From Centroberyx gerrardi (Eukaryota > Chordata > Actinopteri > Beryciformes > Berycidae), in NCBI RefSeq assembly GCF_048128805.1, contig NC_135998.1, positions 27,137,492 to 27,201,491 on the forward strand: a DNA stretch of 64,000 bases, written 5' to 3'. Below the pieces are notes generated by a model. It was not told where the DNA came from. It made no database searches and saw nothing but the letters and a program-made list of their open reading frames with translations. Positions 37,888 through 48,212 of the stretch are shown piece after piece. The position numbers and the translations under genes were made by a program. How positions within the stretch are numbered: the first letter of the stretch is position 1; the number at the start of each line of letters is the position of its first letter.

Positions 37888-38848
37888 GGTTATGGGCCCA
37901 TGCAGAGGGGGTCAGTCTGACAACTGTAGACCAAGAGATGGGAAACAAGAAGCAAACAGGCAGGGGACTGTTAAAGCTTTTTATTACACTTCTTGTCCAC
38001 TGACATAACTCTCTATGTTGCTGCTGTAGGTTGTCCTGTCAGGTGTGGAAATATGGACTCCAGGCTAACATGATAATCAAGTGTTGATCAACCGTCACAA
38101 CAATGAGGGAAAAAAACATTATAATGAGCCAGCTAATATGGGACCCTGGTGTTTACTACATAGCTAGCCAAGAGTCAACACTATCAATCCGCGCAATATT
38201 TTAGCATCTAGCATCTATTTCCAACAACAAAATCAATCATGAATGAAACATGTTTAAACTAATAATGTAGTGTTACGCATCAAGCAAACTTATCTACCAA
38301 CCTTGCCCGTCATACTATAGCAATGACAGTGCACCCGTCTTTCCTGCTAACCTAAGTGTGTGAGCCTGTCTGAACTAGCTAGATTTGATTGAATAGCTAA
38401 TCAACTTTGACACTCAGCAAGCAATATATCAGCACAACACAGACAGATAGCATTAGCCATGCAACGGTTTTGACAAGTTAACGCTAGCTACATTAGCTGC
38501 TTCAGTTACAGTGTTAGCCAACGTCACTGCTGCTGCAGGCAGCCTGTCAAAGTTCCCTGTCAACTCCGCGGGTGCTTTGGTCAGTTGCACTAAGTTATCT
38601 AGCTAACGAGCATAGCTACATCTACCACTGACAAGCAATTCATTTAGCTAGCTAGCTAAGTTGGCTAAGTTGGCTTATTACAGGTTTGTAAGCACAACGT
38701 AGGCAGGCTGGCCAGCGCGGGTGCAGTGATAAAATGCATAACCAACGACCAAACACTGTCTTTCGCTGAAGGCACAGTGGCGCAGATACATCTGACAGAC
38801 AGAATAATACTTAACCTACCCGTTAACTTGTAACATCACCTCATCCAT
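37649..38848 (-). other. mphosph9: mphosph9 first exon and predicted uORF
   Basis: Exon 1 probably ends at 38820 with donor GTAGGT and splices to an acceptor (CTACAG) before 37923. An ATG at 38848 opens MDEVMLQVNG, which after splicing runs ten more codons to TAA at 37890-37892, two bases before the main ATG at 37887. An in-frame TGA precedes the main ATG in exon 2. None of the AG acceptors I tried puts the exon-1 ATG in frame with the protein. I therefore read exon 1 as leader carrying a 20-codon uORF. Confidence 0.5.
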
Positions 38849-38899
38849 ATTTCCCTATGAGCAGACAAGCTGGCTAGCTGGTTGCTGGTTGGCTACTGC

Positions 38900-39060
38900 A
38901 CTGCAGTGATCGCTGGCTGCTGTAACGTTCATAGCTAGTATCTCTATTGGTCCAAATGCGAAAACAAAACACAGACCTCTGATTGGACTTCACTCTCGCT
39001 CTGTATTTCAACTGGCTGCTCGGGAAAAGAGGCGTACACCTCTCTTTGGAGACAGGACGA
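38900..39060 (-). promoter_or_regulatory. mphosph9: mphosph9 promoter with two CCAAT boxes
   Basis: Two inverted CCAAT boxes (ATTGG on the plus strand, CCAAT on the minus strand) lie at 38946-38950 and 38982-38986, 36 bp apart and about 100 bp upstream of the first exon's ATG. Paired NF-Y sites spaced about three helical turns apart are typical of G2/M genes. No TATA box is seen. Confidence 0.45.
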
Positions 39061-39945
39061 GCTGACAAACACAACTTGTGTTACAGTACAATCCATTCAT
39101 ACTGAACTAGTACTTACTAATACGTACGGTCAGATGCAACTTTCCCATGTGCTACTGAACTACGGTTGGTGCTTACATAGTAACTTGGCTTGAATATTTG
39201 GGGTTATGGGCGGTGGGTGAGAGTAGGTATTGTCATTGGAATTATAAAGTGGACATCTCACATTTTCGTTTGAAATGTTTAAGTCCATGACACCGCCAGA
39301 AGTCCCAAAAACCATTAACCATAAACCATAACCATTCTCTATACTCAGCACCCAGCAGACCTACAGTCATCTGATACACTACAGTGATGCTGCACCTACA
39401 GTGCAGCTTACATTATATCCCACATATCATCTTTTGATACAGATGAACCATGCAGCAGTTCAGAATCAGACTAACAGGACAATTGACCCTGCTAGTTGGA
39501 AATAGACTGCTGAGCAGTTCAGAGACTGCATTGTACCAACATTCATGGACTAAAGTATGTAAATGGATTTTCATATTTTGAGCCTGTTATGGCCTGATTT
39601 AAGCCCTGACTATGAATCCTTAACTTCATGATTAAAGTGGTGATGTACAATTCTTGCTATACGAGTTAATAGATCAGTTGACAAATACTGGCTTTACCTT
39701 CATTCCAGCCCATTTTAAGTTATCATTGACCTCTGCAAGCATCTTTTGTAGAGGGTGCTGTTGTAGACATTAGCGGTCACATCATCCACGCCCTGCTGAG
39801 CAAGAGGCAAAGTCCCTGCAGTCTTCCCCACATCCTATTTTGACTTACAGGTAGTGCTTATGATGCTACCGCTTGAATAACAGAATGTTTTATATGGGTA
39901 TAGAATCACATTAATCACACGATGACAACTATATTGAAAATACAA

Positions 39946-40517
39946 TTTATTACACTGAGTAATAAATACATACAAAGATGCAAGTAACAGCATTTTCCTT
40001 TTTTATACCAAAACCAACCTCAACAAGAACGAACCAATGCATTTGGCACATCTCTGTCCTTTACTCACTCACCCCATGTGTGTTATAAGGGTCTGAAAAA
40101 CAGACCAAATTCTATCAAAAAGAGTTCTTTTCCTTCTAGTCTAGCCCTGTACAAGCCATGCAGTGTCTACAGTTAACCCATGGGCTATCATGGGCCCATT
40201 CGCATGCATAAATCAATGTTTTAAATATGAAGTCAAAACTAAGACCCCAAAGTGGAGCATAAAAAAACATACGATATCCTCTCATTTGTATTCCAATAAT
40301 CCACACATGATTAAAATGATCCTCCAGAACCCTCAGGAGTCATGATACAATTATGTTATTGTCATTTTTTCTAGGTTTTTTTTTTTGCCATCCCTTGTTC
40401 ATTTACTTCCTCCTCTCCAAGGAAATACCATGCAACAGTTAATTTTTTTTTTTTTTTTTTCCACTAATGAGACGTACACTGTTAGTTCTTCTTGCAGAGA
40501 GGAATATGTCTTCGTAG
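39946..40517 (-). terminator. cdk2ap1: cdk2ap1 3' UTR and polyadenylation signal
   Basis: After the TAG at 40518-40520, the minus strand runs about 570 bases to an AATAAA at 39946-39951 (TTTATT on the plus strand). A second AATAAA-like AT-rich stretch lies nearby. The transcript probably ends near 39.92 kb, only about 0.85 kb from the mphosph9 promoter. Confidence 0.6.
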
Positions 40518-42779
40518 CTAGGACCTTGCGTTCCGCTCCGTCTCAGCCAAGCATTCACGCACCAACCCCCTGGCATGAATTATTCCTGTAAAGAGAGAGT
40601 AAAAATTCACATTTTTCATTCAACAAACTTCAATTGCATCATGATTAATGTGGCCACTTAAGCAACTATAGGCAATGTAAAATGCTTACACAATGACAGT
40701 GTAAATAAAAACTTAAAAATGCACTATGTACCACTAGCTTGTGTACTGCATGTGAGTTGTTGTGCATGTAATGAAGTGAAGGTTGGAAGTACCTCGTTTC
40801 AGTCTCTCCATGGCACTCTTACTTCCAGCATATGTGGGCCTGATCTCCTTCCCTAGCTCCTCGATGATGGCCAGCAGCTCTGCATATTTGCTCTGAGGCA
40901 CTTGGCTGCCAGTGGAGCCCTGGAGTTACAGCAACAGACAACTTCAAAACACTTGACATTCACTTCTTTGGCATTTAGATGGCGCTCTTATCCAGAGCAT
41001 CTTGCAATGAGGACAACAGCAGAATATGCTTCAATTCCTCAACAAAAATGACAAACAAGCCTAAATATGGAGAGCAAAAGTCAGCGACTATAGAATAACT
41101 ATGTAAGAGTGAGAGTGAGGGAAAAAAACACAATAAGAGCTAAAGAGGGAGATTATTTTTTAACAAATACAGTAACCAATTTGCTAAGAATTACTACCAA
41201 ACATTTCTTTCATTAGGAAGAGGCTGGACAAAAAAGTGTGTGACCGCTAGGCGCTGGCGTCCTCATGGTAGTTACCTGTGAGAATCCCAAAGATGGCGGT
41301 CCATAGTCGCTCACAAGGGGCCTGTAGGACTGTAACGTGGCCAAGTTAGCTGCTGAGGGAGACTGGAGACTTCCAACTGCTGAGACAGAACACAAAATAC
41401 AACATGAAATCAATAAACTGAAAAAACTGAGAAGCCATGTCCTGTCAATGTTGAAGCCAAAGTATTATATGAAACTAAATAGAAAAGTGGGCAAACTATA
41501 ACCACAGTCACTGATCATCATAAGGCAAACAACCACCAATAGCAACAAAAATCTATTTATTTTTCCTTTTTTTTCCCCCCTTAAAAAGACCCTATCCACC
41601 CTTTATCTCTTACCCTAACCCGGGTCAACCCCTGGGTAGTCTTGCTCTTTTTTATTTCTTTTAAATTGTTTACATTTTTGTTGACGGTTTCCCATGAACA
41701 AAAATGTTTTGATAAGTACTTGATAAAGATTCTTATTCATCCATCCTTATATAAGTTATATCTGTTTGATACTACCTACCTGGATGTATGCTATGAAATT
41801 TACATCATAAAGATTTATGTCAGCTTGAAAAGGTGAGTAAACTCTCTTCCGCAAATAAAAAGGTGGACTCCACCAGTAATATCCAGCGGAAGTCTGCTCG
41901 CTTCATACTGTGCACCAGTAATGAAGTGATGAATAAAAAGGAGGGTAAACTCTGACCTCCAGTTGGTGATCATTATAAGGCCAACAACCACCAATATACA
42001 CAATTAATAATAATCACTTATAGTTTCAGAAAAAAAAACATGAATCTATGCTTTTGTTCTCTTTAAAGACCCTATATCCTCATTTAACTTACATCAGATA
42101 CTACTCCATATGATGCGCACTATTCACTTTAAATCATAAAAAAGTGTGTAAACTCTATTCTGTAAGTAAAAAGGTGTGTAAGCGGAGTGTAGGTGGGCTC
42201 GCCCTGCACTACACCCCTGCTGCTAACCCGCCCGGCAGTAGGTTGCAGGGAGGCTTTTTGCAATTGCAATAAGCGTCGTCTAACGCGAGATGTCCTCGAA
42301 GAGTCATAAAAAAATTCAGTGGCAGATCAATCAGCAGCTCCGTACGAGGAGCATCATGGAGGAAACGGAACAAGGCTGACTCAAGAAGACAAAGTGATAC
42401 ATTTTTGTCACCATGTAACGGCTCCCACCCGGTTGGATTAGGACACCGGACGACGGACAATGCACAGATTAGGAAACGTACTAATTTCTCATTCCTACCT
42501 TTTTCCTCGCCGACTGATAACGCGGATGGCGCTCTTTTACATTAGTAATAATGGCGGATATGAATTAGCCTAGCTCCCAGGATCTGACCCTATATATATA
42601 ACTGGACAAAAACTACAGACACGGTCTTTCTCCAGGTATTCTCCGAGACCCCGAATTTAACACTCGATTTAACGGATGCATACTTTGATTTTTCCCCATA
42701 TTTTTTCCTTACCCTGGTTCCCAGAAGTTCCTGGAATGTGCTGATGGACATTGGGTTTATAAGACATTCCCAAAGACAT
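40518..42779 (-). CDS. cdk2ap1: cdk2ap1, cyclin-dependent kinase 2-associated protein 1 (DOC-1)
   Basis: Small nuclear protein of the CDK2AP family; DOC-1 binds CDK2 and is a stable subunit of the NuRD chromatin-remodelling complex. Coding exons: 42779-42713, 41376-41276, 40919-40793, 40585-40518; total 363 bp, 120 residues plus stop. It begins [10 protein letters not shown], continues [17 protein letters not shown], then the nearly invariant C-terminal block from [17 protein letters not shown] to [12 protein letters not shown]. That block is the homodimerising family domain. The ending ARS and the GLVREC sequence favour CDK2AP1 over CDK2AP2. Human CDK2AP1 has about 115 residues, so the length fits. 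Its neighbours, mphosph9 downstream and sbno1 upstream, match the mammalian order. Confidence 0.97.
40975..41025 (+). mobile_element. SINE/MITE tail fragment in a cdk2ap1 intron
   Basis: GGCATTTAGATGGCGCTCTT followed by ATCCAGAGCATCTTGCAATGA matches the very common fish motif of the CATTTAGCAGACGCTCTTAT type. Only this short tail is evident. Confidence 0.5.
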
Positions 42780-42890
42780 TGTAAATTAAAGAAATAAAAA
42801 TGACCCGAAATTCAGTGAAGCGTCTGTCTCTCACTTTTTGTTTACAACAGCGGCACCGGCAAATATGGCCGTCACTTTATATTGACACCC
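42780..42890 (-). promoter_or_regulatory. cdk2ap1: cdk2ap1 5' UTR and core promoter region
   Basis: Immediately upstream of the ATG on the minus strand is an AT-rich leader, preceded by a short GC-richer stretch with GGCCATATTTG, a YY1-like CCAT core. No TATA box stands out. A second copy of a YY1-like ATGGCGGA motif lies at about 42552. The transcription start is inferred, not visible. Confidence 0.4.
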
Positions 42891-43716
42891 ACTATGCTTT
42901 CTAACACTGCAACTATCCATTGGGGATTTTCTACCAGAAAATGGTTAAAACGTGATTTCCATAATAAATCGACAGAATTCGAACACGGTTTCACTCAATT
43001 TAACAGGACTTAACGTATATTTTGACCAATTTACCTACTTTTGAAACATTTATTAGGAAGTCTACGGAAAGCTATACTTTACAACCAGAATCGACTGAGC
43101 ACTAAGTTTGATAGTCTACACAAAAGTATTTGAACATGTGAACTGTGAATGTTGTAGACTTCCCCTCAGACTTTTAAGTCTTCCCTCTCACATTTTTGCA
43201 TCACGTTAAAAGCACAAACTGCAGGTAGGAAGTAGGACTGCCCACTTCGTGATGAAATGTGGCATTACATTTAACAATCACCCAGTTGTAGTAGCCTAGT
43301 AGCGAACTGCCTTTGTTTATCAATGAAGTATGCACACTGCTTTCCACCATGACGGAGTGGGGGGAAAACAAGAACAGTAGCACTTTAGATACCTGGCTTT
43401 GTCTGGGGGGGCGCATCCATTGCTTCCTTGATATGAGTCTATACTTTTTACAATAAAAAAAAAAAAATTATAAATTAGTAAAAAAGGATCCACTCTGAAT
43501 TTGTAGGCATGTGGCGAGGGATCCGCTCTTCTTCCATTCAAATGGGATCAGGAGTCCGGTTGGACGCCCCTCATGTCCCATCACTCCCTTGACCACATGG
43601 TGGACACACAGGATTAGGGATCTGGCCCAATCCTGGCTTTAAGCGTCATGACCTGCTGTCTCGATGGGGGTCCTGGCTTGTTCCATGTACCCCAGTGTTC
43701 CATGTACCCCAGTGAT

Positions 43717-43814
43717 GGATATATATATATATGTATATACCATGCACCCCAGTGATTGAGTGATATATATACAGTATATATGGAGTAATATGTATGTATG
43801 TATATATATTTATA

Positions 43815-43876
<62 letters not shown>

Positions 43877-44018
43877 AATATATATATATATACACACACA
43901 CACACAAACACACCACTGGCGTACATATCGACAGTGCGGGGCCCATGTAGGAAGGCAAGAAAAAAATATTTGCACCGGGGCCAATCACAACTATTACGCC
44001 ACTGACACACACACATCT

Positions 44019-44070
<52 letters not shown>

Positions 44071-44212
44071 TGTATGTATATATAGATATACATATATATA
44101 TCTATATATATATATAGATATATATATACAGTATATCTATATATATAGATATATATATACACATATATATATATATGTATATATATACATAGAGAGAGAG
44201 AGAGATGTGTGT

Positions 44213-44249
<37 letters not shown>

Positions 44250-44250
44250 T
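43717..44250. repeat. AT-rich (TA)n microsatellite complex
   Basis: Long interrupted (TA)n, (CT)n at 44021-44042 and (GT)n at about 44210-44244, with TATATAGATATA palindromes. ORFs of alternating Ile and Tyr here are artefacts. It is preceded by tandem copies of a unit containing CCATGTACCCCAGTG at about 43682-43765. Confidence 0.9.
43914..44004. mobile_element. 91-bp MITE-like piece inside the microsatellite
   Basis: The left end CACTGGCGTA and the inverse of the right end, CAGTGGCGTA, match at nine of ten positions. The non-repetitive interior contains GTGCGGGGCCCATGTAGGAA. TGGCGTA-ended elements are common in fish genomes. Confidence 0.5.
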
Positions 44251-44354
44251 ATATTATATTTTCAGAGAAACATTGATTTATGCTTTTTCCTTAAAAGACA
44301 ACATCTTTATATAATACATAGCAATTTAATACTTTTCAACCTATTGCTGTTTTT

Positions 44355-44420
44355 CTGTTGTGTTTCTTGTTATTGCTGTCTGTTAAGCACTTTGTAACCT
44401 CTGTTTTGAAAAGTGCCATA
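44355..44420 (+). mobile_element. LINE-like 3' tail
   Basis: TTAAGCACTTTGTAACCTCT followed by GTTTTGAAAAGTGCCATATAGATTATTATT resembles the 3' end of fish L2/CR1-like retrotransposons. No reverse-transcriptase ORF is adjacent. Confidence 0.5.
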
Positions 44421-44429
44421 TAGATTATT

Positions 44430-47400
44430 ATTATTTTTGTGGTTATTACTGTTATTATAATTATTTATTTACTACCTCATAAAGAGACCTATTCCCTCAT
44501 TTTTACCTTTAATTTTTTTATATACCTCTTCTACAGTTTTGTGCTGTTTCATGTTTAATGTGACCTTGGCCAATAAAACTGATTCTGACTGCAAATAAAA
44601 ATGGTGGGTAAAGTGATTTTTCCTGTTTGATAATGAAAGTGAATACTTACTGACTGTTAATTTTGGTACAGGTTTGCATGCTTATGGAAAAAAATAAGAA
44701 TGATCCAGAGCAATACTAATTAATGATGAGTAAAATGTTCTAAAAGAAAGATATGGGTGCCTACAAGTATAGGCACTTAATAAAAGGAACAGGACAATTG
44801 ATCAGCAATAATAAAGAGAAGACTTACTGCTGTCTGAAACCAGTGTCAAAGGTGATCCCAAGGTTAAGGAGAACTAAAATAGAGCATCTACCAGATTTCA
44901 CTTCTGTTCTGGTCTCTGTTTTGGTCATGTTTCTGTCAATACAATGAAATTAAGAGCACTAAATAAAATCATTACAGCTAAAAGACTAATTGTTGGCTAT
45001 TGGTAACCCTTACTCATTCACTAGGCTATTACTGCCAGTCAGGTGACTGACTTGCTGCAGCATTTCCAGTTAGACAAGATGGGAGATAATTCACTATCTC
45101 TGGTATGAAGTTGTGTATTAGTCACCAGTATGTGCATATTAACAATAGCATTTCTGCAAGTATTGTTTCACTACATTCTCACAAACAGAACTTGTTTGGT
45201 TAAGGCCTGTGCTGTGTCCAAGGCAACCTCCCACTCAAATCAACTAGCTTGTCCTATCACATTTGGATGGGAGGGACAGGAGAAGTGTTGGTGGGTACTA
45301 TAGCTTGCCAGCTTTGAGACTGTGAATGTCGAGGGGAAAGCACTTCTGCTGTGAAGGCCGAGGATCTCTGCTTCCTTGAAGTCACTGCCTGACAGGATTT
45401 ACCAACTAGCCCTTGTCAGGCAGTCGCTTCCAACCACTTGGCAGAGGTCTTAAATTGGCTGTCATGTGGGAAAGATGAATTTGGAAGAGAAATAGCAAGG
45501 ACACAGTGGTCTTCCTTTGCTCATCCATTCCAACTGGTGCTGTGAGTCGCTTCTCCAGCCTCGTATAACTTACATAACTTACAAAGAACTTACAAATAGA
45601 GAACAAAACGGGACAGAGCTGGATATAGAACCGGCCAAGGCCACAGAGAACTGCTTATATGAGAGATAGAATATGACCAAATTAAGAGCAGTGTCTGTAA
45701 TTCCCACTAAATCTTTAAATCAGTCACTTAAAATGTTGTGATCAACAGTGTCAAAGGCTGTGCTATGGTTAAGGAGAACTAAAATAGAGCATTTACCATG
45801 TCATGAATAAAGAATATAGCGTAAGCGGTCATACTGACTTGCAAGACCCCAATAAATGCTGCACATCATGATCTCTTAGTGTGTAGATGCGAGTGTGTAA
45901 CTTGCAAGCCTTATACTGTTGCAAGTCTTGCATCACTTCTTCTTCAGGTTACACTCAAGTGTGTGAAGTTGGTGTAATGTTTGAAGTTGGTGAAGGTGTT
46001 CATGGAGTGTTTACCATGGTCACAACAGGAGCAGTATGGTTTTATAGTTGACCTGTGAGCTGTGCCTGTCAGTGTTGAGCTGAACTGTCCCCGTCCTGCT
46101 GTGGCTCCTTGTGGGGCTCTTGAATTCTGCCCATCTCTTTACATGAGCTGCTTGAAAAATGAGAGGTATCTTCTTGCTTTTGGGTTTCATTCTCAAGCCC
46201 GGCTGAAAGGTCAACTAGAGTTGCCATGGACACCTGGATAAATTGGAAGCTCTGACCTCAGATCATGAGGAAGTTTAACTGTGACACACGTGACCCATCC
46301 TGCAACACAATGTTGCCTTTCCTTCCCAGACACTCTAAAATGCCAATGAATTTCACCCTTAGTGCTAAAGCTGGAAGTTTTTTTTCACTGGCAATATCCA
46401 GCTCAGCCTTTTTGTTGGCATGCATGTTGCAGGGACAGAGCAAACTGCTGGTTATGTGTGGCCATGGTGTTGGCAAAGGGGTGACACATGTTACTGTAAA
46501 AGGCAGCAGTCTACAGAGTTTGTGTGCTGTGTAGGGGAAGAATGGTGATAATACTCCTGGAAGCTTAAGCCATGCTTGTACTTATGTGGAGGATTTGGGG
46601 GTTCTGAGTGAGGGAAGGAAATCTCACCCTTGTGGTTCCTCTTAAAGCCTGTAGCAAAACTAATGTCCTGGAGGGCAGTCTCGGGTAACTGGGTGAACAA
46701 TGACATTGATGAAGGTGTGAGCAAATGGTCACAACTCTGAGGCACCTTGCAGAGCCCTCATTCAATATCACTGTGGGTAGGTTAACTGACTTGCTGCAGG
46801 GTGTCCTGTTGGAACTCCCTACAGACTATGCAGCTTAAAGTCCAAAGTGTGGAAATGGAAAGCATTTCATAATAAACGGCAGACATGAGCACATTTCTAG
46901 TACCGTGTCATTCGGGGACACGAAATTGAATATGGGCTACGGACAGGGCTCCTTTGTCAACAAGTCATCTGTAATGGGGTTCACCAGCAGAGCCCCACAA
47001 TACTCAAATCTCATGTTTTTTTCCTTTTTTCCTTCCTGCATTAACTGTGTTTAATTAATGAACAGTATTTGTGTAGGTGAAGTGATATTAGTTAAAAAGT
47101 CAGAGCATAGGTAACTTGGGCTAAGGTGCAATTCACCAGAGAGATTTGGTGTTCTGATTGGATCAATTTGAGCATAAATCTCACTGCAAGGAGTCAAAGT
47201 GACCTCAGAAGAAAGGGATGGGTTGGAAAACATTGAGTGTGATGAACTATTGTTGATTCCATGTCTGCAATGTAGCAAAGAGAGATGCAGAAGCGCAGAT
47301 GGAAATGGAGGGAAAGGGGGGATAGGTGTTAGAAGCTGTCCTCTCTGTAAAGGGCGTCCTGGCTGACTTGAGATAGGATTCATACAAGGGACACAGCACC

Positions 47401-48212
47401 TCACTGAAAGTTAGGTGCAGTGACCTGGCCACTCTGGATTTGGACTGGAGGACCCTAAAAATTCAAAAGGTGGAGTGAGGGAGTGACCTGATGTTTCTGG
47501 CAGGTTTGTCATTTTTGGAAATGCGGTGGAGGAGGGACCTGGCAACCCTGGAAAATGGGTAAAGGAATGTGGGAAATCTGGAGGAATCTGGCCTCTCCAA
47601 GGGGAAGAAGAGGAGGAAACAGAGAAATCTGCTACTCTCTTTGAGAAAGTCTTCTTGACCTCAACGCCCCGGTTGTTTGGCAACTCTAAGCCCTGTGCTT
47701 GGAAATAAAGTCTCAGTGGAGTGGGCGAGTATGACAATAGAGGTCAGACATAACACTAATGGAAATCTAATGTCAGAACTGCAACTTAGTGAGTTTATTA
47801 CCTTGGTTGTACTTCCTATAATTTTTATTGATCTGACCATACATTACCTGACTTGCAGAACTCACTAGACTCTTGACTCTCATACCAAAAATACCAAAAG
47901 TGGCAGGAACAAGCCAAAATATGACTGCCAGTAAGTTGTGATGAAAACTGGCTTGTTTTAGATCATTAGTCCACATGTGGGTAATGATGTTTATCTTACC
48001 TCATCTAGATTTAATTGGGATTATGCAAAAAATGTTTCAATTTCAGCAATCAATGGTAGGAAGAGGAGTCGGATAGACTTCATTACAGCTGGCAAGCAGA
48101 TTACAGGAGTAGGGTTATTGGTCATATTACTTATAAATGTAGATTTGTCTAGTGGCAGGGTGTAGTTCTGTATTACAATAATCATAGTAATCAGAGATAG
48201 AAGTATACCAAG
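44430..48212. other. spacer between cdk2ap1 and sbno1, no gene seen
   Basis: A 50-bp segment is duplicated: GTGTCAAAGG ... GGTTAAGGAGAACTAAAATAG occurs at about 44840-44890 and again at about 45748-45797, and ACTGACTTGCTGCAG occurs near 45046 and 46785. This indicates repeated or transposon-derived material. Minus-strand ORFs at 47411-47737 and 47247-47432 are Pro/Ser-rich and unrecognised. Confidence 0.35.

Noticed and set aside
38820..38848. ATG at 38848 as the start of the mphosph9 protein
   Set aside because: None of the nearby acceptors I tried joins it in frame with the conserved protein; an in-frame stop precedes the ATG at 37887. Kept only as a uORF.
43614..44162. 182-residue ORF of alternating Tyr and Ile
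   Set aside because: It is a translation of the (TA)n/(GT)n microsatellite.
47247..47737. Adjacent Pro/Ser-rich minus-strand frames as a possible gene
   Set aside because: Interrupted by stops, no recognisable domain, no consistent splice sites.
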